A stretch of DNA of 64,000 nucleotides from Apostichopus japonicus (taxonomy: Eukaryota > Echinodermata > Holothuroidea > Aspidochirotida > Stichopodidae): contig NC_092564.1 in the NCBI RefSeq assembly GCF_037975245.1, positions 23,339,984 to 23,403,983 of the forward strand. Direction: 5' to 3'. This document shows, piece after piece, positions 1 through 9,330 of the stretch. The notes beneath the pieces are model-generated. The model did not search any database. It saw nothing but the letters and a program-made list of their open reading frames with translations, and had not been told where the DNA came from. Every line of letters starts with the position of its first letter. Within the stretch, counting starts at the first letter, position 1. Position numbers and translations under genes: made by a program.

Positions 1-219
1 GTGGAAACATGATTTTTTTTAAATGGTTAGTATACAAATTAATAGAGTAGGGCTAGACATAAGAGGCAGTGTATAATAATGGCATATAGCTGAGGCCTGC
101 ATATATCAGATTAATGTGAAGTCCTATGAGTTTTCAAAATCTAAGCTGCTTGATCTTCAAGGCACTGTTTAGTGTTTTGGGGGTTTTAACCATCTTTTCA
201 TCTACTTATGATCTTACAG

Positions 220-384
220 TTCCTACCTGCAGTCAGACCATAGAGGCTGGAACCTGTGGAGGAAATATGGCGAGGTTTGCATTCAATACAGTTACAGGAC
301 AGTGTGAGGCCTTCACCTACACTGGTTGCGGTGGAAATGCTAATATGTTTACTACACTATTGGGATGCCAACAGACTTGCGAGA
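220..384 (+). CDS. Kunitz domain exon 1 (of those visible)
   Basis: A pyrimidine-rich acceptor ending ATCTTACAG precedes base 220, and a donor GTAATT follows base 384. The 165-bp exon encodes a full Kunitz domain with all six cysteines in family spacing, including the core pattern YTGCGGNANMF and the C-terminal CQQTC. The residue after the second cysteine, the P1 position that enters the target protease, is glycine. This is unlike the lysine or arginine of trypsin inhibitors, so this domain may not be a canonical trypsin inhibitor (inference). The ORF continues upstream of the acceptor to an ATG at 126, but that stretch is intron-like and the splice phase matches all other exons, so the ATG is not taken as a start. 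Confidence 0.88.
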
Positions 385-962
385 GTAATTATTCTGATTT
401 TTTTTGCTTTAATACTTTACACCAATTTATTGATGAACTCAAGGCAAACAGATTACAATTATAAAACTATTCATTTCATTTCCATTTATTTTGTGGTTAA
501 CGAGTCATAGTAGCACAAACTTCTTCTTTTACCCTCAAGCCTAAATTTTTTTTTTTTTTTTTGAAAGTAGAAAAAACTGTTTGTAACGATATTGTTGCCC
601 TTAAATGAGTAATTGATAAAACTTGAGTTATCTCATTAGTTTGGAAAAAGAAAACCCACAGTCAAACCACTGTTAAAATAATTGCAGAGAAAAGAAAATA
701 ATTGGAAACATTGGTTGACTAGCACAGAATGTGAATTCCTAAAATCACTTTGTTGTATCTTTAGTCAATCGTTTCTGGGTTTTCAAATCTCATTTTAACT
801 TCCCTTTCGCTTTCTGCTGCTTACATAATTACAGGGAGACAACAATGACAATGCCTTCACTGGTTAACTCCTATTTGATTTTTATCTTGTAGATAACATG
901 ATGGTAAGTGTTTACATATCAGAAATGGGCTAAACTTTCTCATTTTTTCATTTTTTTTCTAG
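385..962 (+). other. Intron between Kunitz exons 1 and 2
   Basis: AT-rich sequence with an 18-bp T run near 545. The only exon-like signal is an 11-bp segment (893-903) framed by a TTGTAG acceptor and a GTAAGTG donor. It would break the reading frame between two phase-1 exons, so it is not called as an exon. Confidence 0.8.
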
Positions 963-1127
963 TTGATATTTGTGCCAGGCCGTCAAGTACTGGTCCCTGC
1001 ACCAGTGTTCTCACTCGATTCAGTTACGATCCTAACACTCTCTCGTGTACCAGCCTCAACTATGGAGGATGTCATGGCACACAGAACCGTTTTGACTCGG
1101 AACTGGCTTGTCAAGAACGTTGTATAA
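963..1127 (+). CDS. Kunitz domain exon 2
   Basis: The acceptor TTTTTTCTAG ends at 962 and the donor GTAAGA starts at 1128. The 165-bp phase 1-1 exon encodes a complete Kunitz domain: six cysteines, the STGPC motif before the reactive site, the LNYGGCHGTQNRF core and the ACQERC end. P1 is threonine. The full set of disulfide cysteines argues against a pseudogene exon. Confidence 0.9.
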   Translation: MIFVPGRQVLVPAPVFSLDSVTILTLSRVPASTMEDVMAHRTVLTRNWLVKNVV

Positions 1128-2581
1128 GTAAGAGACTTTATGGAAGTAATTAAAGGCAGAAAATTGAATTTAGATGAAACTTTAATAAAAACACAAAAGA
1201 AACCCTGTAAAAGAAAACCACTCGTATCAGGCTAGTTTTCTATTGACCAGTTTTTTCTGTTTGATAAAAATGATACTTTGAAACATCTCAGGCTTATTAA
1301 TAAGAGCGGCTGGCCTGCTTAGTCTAACACAGTGACCATTAGTTTAACCATATCCTAACACCTGAGTCTAACAAAGAGATCCTCAGATGCATAACAAAAA
1401 CAATATAAGAAAAACATAGACTTTGATGGACTCGATAAAAACCATCATTTCGGATGTATTAGAATTTTGGCAAGGAAAAATGGTATGTCACCCAAGGTGC
1501 TCAGTATATTTTATTAAAAAGAACATTTTTTGGGTCGAAGCTCTTTCAAATTTATTGAACCAATACACTAGCAGTAACAATAAGGCCTGCACTGTTAGAC
1601 TTAATGTAGATTTCAATAGATTTAGTAAAAGCCAAATATCTTGATACCGGAGTAATTACGTCGCTCTTCGCTTACCTGTCTCCACACAACTTTAGCACCA
1701 GGTTCTACTGCACCTAGAATGTCCTGATAACGTTCAAGCTGAATATCTTTAAAACCGGAGTAACGACTGTCATACTAGCACTCAGAACATTCTCCTTTTT
1801 GCGTGGCCGAGGGGACTATAACATATCAAGCCCGTCGAGATGTTTTTAATGTGTTTTGCGCTTTATAAGAACTGTATATTATTATTATTATTGTGAAGAC
1901 TAAAATTCTGACTAAAAATTATCTTTCAACCTGATGAATGATAACAATGGTACAGGAGAGCAGGAATAAATAATAACATTGATAAAAACAATGCTGGTAA
2001 TTACTACTATTGTTGTTTGTTTATTGCATGAACACTGCATCAAGTAGCATTAAAGATTAAAATAATCATTTGTGAGAATCACTACCCCTAATAGCCATTG
2101 ATTGAATGCTCCCATTTTTACACCCATTGGTATTTTGTAAGCAGGATACAGATTCACTGTTTCAGTGAAGTTTCAACATTATATGTCATATAAAGATCAT
2201 TTTGAAACCACTTTACAATTAATTAATTTAACCCTTTGTTTGACAACATATGTTTGTGCATTTGCTGCGGATGTTTCAGTGAAATTCCAACATTATATGT
2301 CATAATGAAGATTATTTTGAAACCAATTTACATTTAATTAAACACTTTGTTTTACAGACACAGATGTTTGTGCATTTACTAAGAATGTTTCAGTGAAATT
2401 CCACAATTATTTGTCATATAAAGATTATTTTGAAACCACTTTACATTTAATTAAAACCTTTGTTTTACAACAAATGTTTGTGCGTTTACTATGGATGTTT
2501 CAGTGAAATTCCAACATTATGTTTCATTATAAAGATCATTTTGAAACCACTTTACATGTAACTAAACCCTTTGTTTTACAG
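1128..2581 (+). other. Intron between Kunitz exons 2 and 3
   Basis: No coding exon is seen. Positions 1658-1765 hold one copy of a dispersed repeat (separate entry), a short ATT microsatellite lies near 1877, and the last ~430 bp form a tandem repeat that runs into exon 3. Confidence 0.75.
1658..1765 (-). repeat. Dispersed repeat copy (family A) in a Kunitz-gene intron
   Basis: The + strand reads TCGCTCTTCGCTTACCTGTC followed by CCACACAACTTTAGCACC. The same string recurs, diverged, at 37554, 41248, 41885, 41999, 42505, 55072, 56388, 60644 and 63843. On the minus strand the repeat carries a consensus splice donor, ACAG|GTAAG. The strand given is the strand of that donor. Confidence 0.7.
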
Positions 2582-2610
2582 ACACAGATGTTTGTGCGTT
2601 TCCTATGGAT
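2155..2610. repeat. Tandem repeat, about four copies of 110-115 bp, overlapping the start of Kunitz exon 3
   Basis: Units begin near 2158, 2273, 2387 and 2496 with the phrase TTTCAGTGAAATTCCAACAT and contain TTGAAACCACTTTACA. Each unit ends in a version of TTTGTTTTACAGACACAGAT followed by GTTTGTGC. The last such end is the real acceptor and first ~30 coding bases of exon 3. At least one earlier copy (near 2355) keeps an intact TTTTACAG acceptor and would act as a decoy. Confidence 0.85.
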
Positions 2611-2749
2611 GCTGGGTCCTGTGGTACTCCTACCTCTGTCTGGGGGTACAGATCTGACATGGGGGTCTGTCAACAGTTCACATATAATGGCTGTGAAGGC
2701 AACCCGAACAGATTTACTTCTCAAGCGGAATGTGAAAATCGATGTGTTG
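2582..2749 (+). CDS. Kunitz domain exon 3
   Basis: The acceptor TTTGTTTTACAG ends at 2581 and the donor GTCAGT starts at 2750. The exon is 168 bp (one codon longer than most others) and encodes six cysteines with the FTYNGCEGNPNRF core and the ECENRC end. P1 is glycine. The coding frame is not that of the longest local ORF; the cysteine pattern and the phase 1-1 splice sites fix it. The first ~30 bases belong to the upstream tandem repeat unit. Confidence 0.88.
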
Positions 2750-3799
2750 GTCAGTATTCGATATAAGCTAGATGACATTAAGGGAGTCGTGCTATATATG
2801 TGTCTTGCATAGGACATAGAAACCTAGCAATATTAAGGTGAACCCCTCCATTCTTGGTTTGATTAGCCTGATTGAAACTTGCTGCAAACTTTATCAAATA
2901 AATTTCAAACCTTAAGGGTATTGATCAACATGAAGTTTGTGTATTCTCCTAAAGACTTGATTATGAAGCATAAATAAATGATCAAAGTTATTGATGGAAT
3001 GCTTTATTGAACGGCGTGCCGTTCACATATCTATTCAGGAGGCAACGTAGTATCACATTTCCCCTCAAGGTGAATGTTTTTAAACACTATCCTACCATGG
3101 CAAACACTGTATTGATAGTAACACTAGGTGTAGGAGGTGGCCCATATATTAGTGTTGCCATCTGCAGAATGCGAAAGTGAATTTTTGATTCCTACCAGCT
3201 TGGCTGACTCATTCCAAATAGCCAGTTACTACTAACATGGATACATTTCATCCTTGAAAATGGCATCTTTGTAAAGACTTGTTTCTTTTAAGATTAAAAG
3301 TGATTTCTTTGTAAAAGGTCATTCTTTTAAGATTGAAAGTGACCTCTTTGTAAAGGGTTATACCTGTTAAAATTGAAAGTGACCTAATTGTCAAGGGTTG
3401 TATCTTTTAAGATTGAAAGTGACCTCTTTGCAAACAGTTGTATCTTTCAAGATAGAAAGTGACCTCTTTGTTAAAGGTATCTTATAAGATTGAAAGTGAC
3501 CTCTTTGTAAAGGGTTGTATCTTTTATGATTCAAAGTGATCTCTTTGTAAACGATTGTATCTTTCAAGATTAAAAGTGACCTCTTTGTCAAGGGTTGTAC
3601 CTTTTAAGATTGAAAGTGACGTCTTTGTAAAGGGTTGTACCTTTTAAGATTGAAAGTGACCTCTTTGTAAAGGGTTGTATCTTTCAAGAATGAAAGTGAC
3701 CTCTATGTAAATGGTTGTTTCTTTTAAGATTGAAAGTGACCTTTTGTAAAGGGTTATATCTTTAAAGATTGAAATGATATATTTTCCTGTACTTTCTAG
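2750..3799 (+). other. Intron between Kunitz exons 3 and 4
   Basis: The first ~510 bp show nothing recognisable. The rest is mostly the ~39-bp tandem array described separately. Confidence 0.75.
3264..3778. repeat. Minisatellite, ~39-bp unit, about 13 copies
   Basis: The repeated phrase GATTGAAAGTGACCTCTTTG followed by TAAAGGGTTGTATCTTTTAA recurs across the interval with point changes and small indels. It ends about 20 bp before the acceptor of Kunitz exon 4, so the array contributes part of the branch-point region. Confidence 0.9.
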
Positions 3800-3964
3800 T
3801 TGATACCTGCGTTCAACCAGAAGACGCTGGGCCGTGCACCGGTACTCTGTCCAGGGTTCGCTTTGATTCTACCACTTTGCAGTGTGTGGCATATAACTAT
3901 GGTGGTTGCTTTGGAAGTGCCAACAGCTTCAGCTCTTTGGCACAATGCCAGGATCGTTGTAACA
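3800..3964 (+). CDS. Kunitz domain exon 4
   Basis: The acceptor CCTGTACTTTCTAG ends at 3799 and the donor GTAAGT starts at 3965. The 165-bp phase 1-1 exon encodes six cysteines, EDAGPC before the reactive loop, the YNYGGCFGSANSF core and QCQDRC at the end. P1 is threonine followed by glycine. Confidence 0.9.
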
Positions 3965-4021
3965 GTAAGTACATCTTCACTTATAAGTAAACAATGTGAC
4001 AGATTTTTGTCGCACTTTCTT

Positions 4022-5488
4022 CGGATGGAATGGTCTGGTGACTGGTCTTGTCTGGTCTGATATGGTCTTATCTGGATACAGGTTAATTGTGTGTTGTCTG
4101 ATATGGATGGAATGGTCTGTTGACTGGTCTTGTCTGGTGTAATATGGTCTTATCTGGATACAGGTTGATTGTGTGTTATCTGATATTGATTGAATGGTCT
4201 GTTGACTGGTCTTGTGACTGGGTCTAATATGGTATTGTCAGGATACAGGTTAATTGTGTGTTATCTGATATTGATTGAATGGTCTGGTGACTTGTCTTGT
4301 CTGGTATAATATGGTCTTATCTGGATACAGGTTAATTGTGTGTTGTCTGATATGGATTGAATGGTCTGTTGACTTGTCTTGTCTGGTCTGATATTGTCTT
4401 ATCTAGATACAGGTTAATTGTGTGTTGTCTGATATGGATTGAATGGTCTGGTGACTGGTCTTGTCTGGTATAATATGGTCTTATCTGGATACAGGTTAAT
4501 TGTGTGTTGTCTGATATGGATTGAATGGTCTGTTGACTTGTCTTGTCTGGTCTGATATTGTCTTATCTAGATACAGGTTAATGGTGTGTTGTCTGATATG
4601 GATTGAATGGTCTGGTGACTGGTCTTGTCTGGTATAATATGGTCTTATCTGGATACAGGTTAATTGTGTGTTGTCTGATATGGATTGAATGGTCTGGTGA
4701 CTGGTCTTGTCTGGTATAATATGGTCTTATCTGGACACAGGTTAATTGTGTGTTGTCTGATATGGATTGAATGGTCTGTTGACTTGTCTTGTCTGGTATA
4801 ATATGGTCTTATCTGGATACAGGTTAATTGTGTGTTGTCTGATATGGATTGAATGGTCTGTTGACTTGTCTTGTCTGGTCTGATATTGTCTTATCTAGAT
4901 ACAGGTTAATTGTGTGTTGTCTGATATTGATTGAATGGTCTGGTGACTGGTCTTGTCTGGTATAATATGGTCTTATCTGGATACAGGTTAATTGTGTGTT
5001 GTCTGATATGGATTGAATGGTCTGTTGACTTGTCTTGTCTGGTCTGATATTGTCTTATCTAGATACAGGTTAATTGTGTGTTGTCTGATATTGATTGAAT
5101 GGTCTGGTGACTGGTCTTGTCTGGTATAATATGGTCTTATCTGGATACAGGTTAATTGTGTGTTGTCTGATATGGATTGAATGGTCTGTTGACTTGTCTT
5201 GTCTGGTCTGATATTGTCTTATCTAGATACAGGTTAATTGTGTGTTGTCTGATATTGATTGAATGGTCTGGTGACTTGTCTTGTCTGGTATAATATGGTC
5301 TGATCTGGATACAGGTTAATTGTGTGTTGTCTGATATGGATTGAATGGTCTGTTGACTGGTCTTGTCTGGTCTGATATTGTCTTATCTAGATACAGGTTA
5401 ATTGTGTATTATCTGATATGGATGGAATGGTCTGGTGACTGAGTCTGATATGGTCTGATCTGGATACAGGTTAATTGTGTGTTGTGTG
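4022..5488. repeat. Minisatellite, 83-bp unit, about 17-18 copies, with alternating subtypes
   Basis: The unit contains GGATACAGGTTAATTGTGTG and TTGAATGGTCTGGTGACTGG. Two subtypes tend to alternate: one reads GGTGACTGGTCTTGTCTGGT followed by ATAATATGGTC, the other TTGACTTGTCTTGTCTGGTC followed by TGATATTGTC and ATCTAGATACAG. The array fills nearly all of the intron between Kunitz exons 4 and 5. Confidence 0.93.
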
Positions 5489-5642
5489 GTAATTCAAAAT
5501 TCTCCAAGTCAAATGTATACATTTGTTAATTACTGAAATATTCTGTCAAAGTTCAAACAATGGACACACACCCCCTCCCCACCCCAACTCTTATGTTCAT
5601 CAGCAGTTTCTAAGAGACTTATTTTCGCATATCTGTTTCCAG

Positions 5643-5807
5643 CAATTCTGTGTCAGTTACCTCAAGACAGTGGACTGTGTACTACAACCACCCAGCCCTG
5701 GTATTTTAACTCGCTCACCAACGAATGTCAACAGTTTGAATACACGGGATGTCTTGGGAATCCAAACCGCTTCGATAACCGGGCGCTCTGCGAGGCACGA
5801 TGTGGAG
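5643..5807 (+). CDS. Kunitz domain exon 5
   Basis: The acceptor ATATCTGTTTCCAG ends at 5642 and the donor GTAGAT starts at 5808. The 165-bp exon encodes six cysteines with the FEYTGCLGNPNRF core and LCEARC at the end. The frame is shifted relative to the longest local ORF and is supported by cysteine spacing and splice phase. P1 is threonine within a run of four threonines, an unusual reactive loop. Confidence 0.88.
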
Positions 5808-6339
5808 GTAGATGAGAAATTAGTTTAAAAATATGAAACTTAAAGTTTTATGATTTTATGAAAATCAGGAGTTTGGATCTGTCGTAGAAAGAAATGCTTC
5901 TGACTTTTAACTTTTCAATTATTTTCTTAAAATTTTGACTGTTGCCACTCCTCTCTTAAAGGACATTAGATAAAAAGTAATGCTCTTGAAAAAGAAGAAA
6001 AAATATATAATAATCATAATAATAATCACATGTTAAGAGGACGCTTCCAACAACCATAAAAAAAATATGTATGAAAAAAATTTAAAAAGTATACAGAACA
6101 TTTACATTGAGTCATGATAAGTCACAGCTTCTTAGGAAAGGTACTTTCAGCTGACGAGTGAGCAGGTTAGAAATCAATTAAAATGATAGCTAAACTGGAA
6201 AACAATGACTAATTAATATATCTATCAATACACACAACAACAACAACAACCAGTTTCATTTTTTACTGCAGTGGTGAAATAATCATGTGATGTTTGATCC
6301 CCTGCTGAGCATTCTCTCTGTTTTTCTTACTCACAACAG
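5808..6339 (+). other. Intron between Kunitz exons 5 and 6
   Basis: AT-rich sequence with short A-rich and CAA microsatellite stretches (ACAACAACAACAAC near 6235). No other feature is seen. Confidence 0.75.
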
Positions 6340-6504
6340 TAGCCACCTGTAGTCAGCCGAGGGATCCTGGGCCATGTAGGGCCTTCACCACTGTATTTGG
6401 ATTCAACCCTGTGGACGGTCTATGCCAGACATTCTCCTATGGTGGGTGCATCGGAGGTGCCAATCGATACAGCACAAGGGAAATCTGTCAGGACAACTGC
6501 GTCG
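6340..6504 (+). CDS. Kunitz domain exon 6, with a basic P1 residue
   Basis: The acceptor TTACTCACAACAG ends at 6339 and the donor GTAAGC starts at 6505. The 165-bp phase 1-1 exon encodes six cysteines, the FSYGGCIGGANRY core and ICQDNC at the end. After DPGPC come arginine and alanine, so P1-P1' is Arg-Ala. That is the classic trypsin-like inhibitory pair and makes this the only visible domain with a conventional trypsin-type reactive site. Confidence 0.92.
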
Positions 6505-6684
6505 GTAAGCAGTGCAGACTAAATGTATACCTGATGGTACTTAAAACATATATGGATATGTTGCAATTCTTCACTGAAATTTATCTTTTTTTCTGATTTG
6601 TAAAGTTTAACGATATGTTCAAACTTTCTAGCTGCCTCTCCATCTTTCTGTCGATATGTATTTAATATATATATATATATATAT

Positions 6685-6729
<45 letters not shown>

Positions 6730-6744
6730 AATATATATATATAC

Positions 6745-6839
<95 letters not shown>

Positions 6840-7133
6840 AATTATTTATATTTTGTTTATTTATATTTATATAATTTTGATATAATTTATATAATTATAT
6901 AATATTATATAATAATAATAAATTATATAATAATTTCCATTTCACACAAATACAGCAACTGTAAATGTTTACCGTGACTCAAGTGTGGGGTTAATTCCTA
7001 TACTTCTTCCCAGACGGCATAGAATGGAATTCCATCGGTGTGTAAACCATGACATAATGATGAACAAGACTATTAATCACTTTGATTCCTGTTCATATGC
7101 CATATTTCCTGTTCCCACTACCCTGACAACATG

Positions 7134-7170
<37 letters not shown>

Positions 7171-7305
7171 TGTGGTAGGTGTGTTGGTCCATGGCTATAA
7201 GGTCACTATAAGGTCACTTGAGATCAGGTGCACCTTGTTTTGATTGTTACAGATTTCTCTCCAAAATAACTGCAACATCACCGGTTTTCTTTTTACTTTG
7301 AACAG
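6505..7305 (+). other. Intron between Kunitz exon 6 and the first WAP exon
   Basis: Mostly the long (TA)n tract at 6666-6925 and a second (TA)n of about 30 bp near 7136-7166. Apparent ORFs of repeated Ile-Tyr here are microsatellite artefacts. Confidence 0.8.
6666..6925. repeat. (TA)n microsatellite grading into AT-only sequence
   Basis: Nearly uninterrupted TA dinucleotides run from 6666 to about 6845, then only A and T bases with TAATAATA phrases follow to about 6925. Confidence 0.95.
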
Positions 7306-7455
7306 AGCTTCCCCCTTCCTGTCCGATTCCAACCATGGACAGTCCCTTCTGTGGAATTGCATTTTGTACTGGTGACAGCCAGTGTCAACCTGGACAATTG
7401 TGCTGTCCAAATGGATGTCCAACGGGCACACTGTGCTCAGAGGCGATCTTTGTGG
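7306..7455 (+). CDS. WAP four-disulfide-core domain exon 1
   Basis: The acceptor TTTACTTTGAACAG ends at 7305 and the donor GTAAGT starts at 7456. The 150-bp phase 1-1 exon encodes eight cysteines in WAP order: SCP, then FCG, FCT, the QCQ after GDS, the paired LCCPNGC, and a final LC. WAP domains are small extracellular modules, many of which inhibit serine proteases of the elastase or trypsin type. The acidic residue before the fourth cysteine and the CC-x3-C pattern match the family; one glycine usual after the seventh cysteine is proline here. Confidence 0.85.
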
Positions 7456-7539
7456 GTAAGTGCCTTCATTTTTACTTCTAATTCATGCGGTTGTGTCAAT
7501 GGCTCAGGCCTTTTTACAGAATATGCAGCGGCTTTAATT

Positions 7540-7875
7540 ACTGTGCGCTTGTTACTGTTGATCACAGACATTGCTTGTATGGCCTTAAGTTTGCAACAGT
7601 TCCTGTTTACAGCGCCCTTTAACATCTCACAGAGGTCCTTGTTTGCAAGGGCTAAAGTTCAAAAGGGTCCTATATACTGTTCACTGTTCCCTTATAGTCC
7701 ACAGCTTGACCATAGGTTGTTCCTGTTTACTGTTACCTTATAATCAATAGGGTGCCTTGTTAGCATGGCCCTACATTTTACAAAGAGGTCTGTTAACTGT
7801 GTCCTTATAAACAGTAGAGAGCCTTGTTTACATAGCAATAAGTTTACCAAGGTTCCTGTTCACTCTGCCTTCTTA
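7540..7875. repeat. Diverged left flank of the 66-bp minisatellite
   Basis: Phrases such as ATGGCCTTAAGTTTGCAACA, GTTCCTGTTTACAG and CCCTTATAGTCCACAG recur at roughly unit spacing but with many substitutions and indels. The region reads as old copies at the array edge, next to the homogeneous core at 8160-9260. Confidence 0.8.
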
Positions 7876-7884
7876 ATATAGTTT

Positions 7885-8108
7885 TGTGTAAAAGTAAGTT
7901 GGCCTGACGTTTCGATCCTAGCAGAATCTGTTTCAAAGGCTAAATGGCAAGGAATTTAGCCTTTGAAGAAGATCATTTAGCCTTTGTCATTTAGCCTTTG
8001 AAGAAGATCCTGCTAGGATCGTAATGTCAGGCCAACTTACTTTTACATAATTCTCCTACACAGGCTCTCTAGTGGATAAGCAGTTTGCTAACAGTTTTAT
8101 TTTATTTA
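7885..8108. mobile_element. Penelope-like retroelement relic in inverted arrangement, with degenerate hammerhead-like motifs and a 10-bp target-site duplication
   Basis: This 224-bp segment interrupts the 66-bp array and is flanked by AATATAGTTT at 7875-7884 and 8109-8118. Its left part reads GTAAGTTGGCCTGACGTTTC and its right part carries the reverse complement, AGGCCAACTTAC, with the phrase AGCCTTTGAAGAAGATCC between. On one strand each arm resembles a hammerhead ribozyme core (stem I, TTGAAGA, stem II, GAAAC, GTC). Both are mutated here: the left arm has a broken stem II, and the right arm has GTAATGTC in place of GAAACGTC. The flank GCTCTCTAGTGGATAAGCAG also occurs beside the copy at 25269. 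Assignment to Penelope-like elements rests on their known association with hammerhead motifs; no reverse transcriptase remains. Confidence 0.65.
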
Positions 8109-8115
8109 AATATAG

Positions 8116-9330
8116 TTTATCACAGAACTTTGCTGTATGACCATAAGTTGACAAAAGGTCCTGTTTACAGTATCCTGTTCATAGAGGGCCTTGTCAGCAT
8201 GGCCATACGTTTACAAAGGGTCCTGTTTACTGTGCCCTTACAGTATAGTCCATAGAGGGCCTTGTCAGCATGGCCATACGTTTACAAAGGGTCCTGTTTA
8301 CTGTGCCCTTACAGTATAGTCCATAGAGGGCCTTGTCAGCATGGCCATACGTTTACAAAGGGTCCTGTTTACTGTGCCCTTATAGTCCATAGAGGGCCTT
8401 GTCAGCATGGCCATACGTTTACAAAGGGTCCTGTTTACTGTGCCCTTATAGTCCATAGAGGGCCTTGTCAGCATGGCCATAAGTTTACAAAGGGTCCTGT
8501 TTACTGTGCCCTTATAGTCCATAGAGGGCCTTGTCAGCATGGCCATACGTTTACAAAGGGTCCTGTTTACTGTGCCCTTATAGTCAATAGAGGAGGGCCT
8601 TGTCAGCATGGCCATAAGTTTACAAAGGGTCCTGTTTACTGTGCCCTTATAGTCCATAGAGGGCCTTGTCAGCATGGCCATACGTTTACAAAAGGTCCTG
8701 TTTACTGTGCCCTTATAGTCCATAGAGGGCCTTGTCAGCATGGCCATAAGTTTACAAAGGGTCCTGTTTACTGTGCCCTTATAGTCCATAGAGGGCCTTG
8801 TCAGCATGGCCATAAGTTTACAAAGGGTCCTGTTTACTGTGCCCTTATAGTCCATAGAGGGCCTTGTCAGCATGGCCATACGTTTACAAAGGGTCCTGTT
8901 TACTGTGCCCTTATAGTCCATAGAGGGCCTTGTCAGCGTGGCCATACGTTTACAAAGGGTCCTGTTTACTGTGCCCTTATAGTCCATAGAGGGCCTTGTC
9001 AGCATGGCCATAAGTTTACAAAGGGTCCTGTTTACTGTGCCCTTATAGTCCATAGAGGGCCTTGTCAGCATGGCCATACGTTTACAAAGGGTCCTGTTTA
9101 CTGTGCCCTTATAGTCCATAGAGGGCCTTGTCAGCATGGCCATAAGTTTACAAAGGGTCCTGTTTACTGTGCCCTTATAGTCCAAAGAGTGCCTTGTCAG
9201 CATGACCATAAGTTTACAAAGGGTCCTGTTTACTGTGCCCTTATAGTCCATAGCTAGGGCCTTGTCTGTATGGCCATAAGTTCACAAAGGGTCCTGTTGA
9301 CAGTGCCGTCTTAGATTTCATAGAGACTCC
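8116..9330. repeat. Minisatellite, 66-bp unit, about 16-17 copies, open in a frame on both strands
   Basis: The unit contains AGAGGGCCTTGTCAGCATGG and TTTACAAAGGGTCCTGTTTA and is 66 bp, a multiple of three. This explains the long ORFs on both strands (8262-9257 + and 8298-9251 -), which encode 22-residue repeats such as GPCQHGHTFTKGPVYCALIV. It lies inside the intron between the WAP exons and shows no splice sites of matching phase, so it is called a repeat and not a gene. Two unit types differ at CATACG versus CATAAG. Confidence 0.93.

Noticed and set aside
893-903. 11-bp microexon between a TTGTAG acceptor and a GTAAGTG donor
   Set aside because: Inclusion would break the frame between two phase-1 Kunitz exons; the sites are likely chance matches.
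3264-5488. Tandem arrays considered as a CRISPR array
   Set aside because: Units are contiguous with no unique spacers, and the context is eukaryotic introns.
6519-6902. Ile-Tyr repeat ORFs on both strands
   Set aside because: Translations of a (TA)n microsatellite.
8262-9257. 331-codon repetitive ORF as a gene (and its antisense partner)
   Set aside because: Explained by a 66-bp tandem array in an intron. Both strands are open for the same reason, and no matching splice phases were found.
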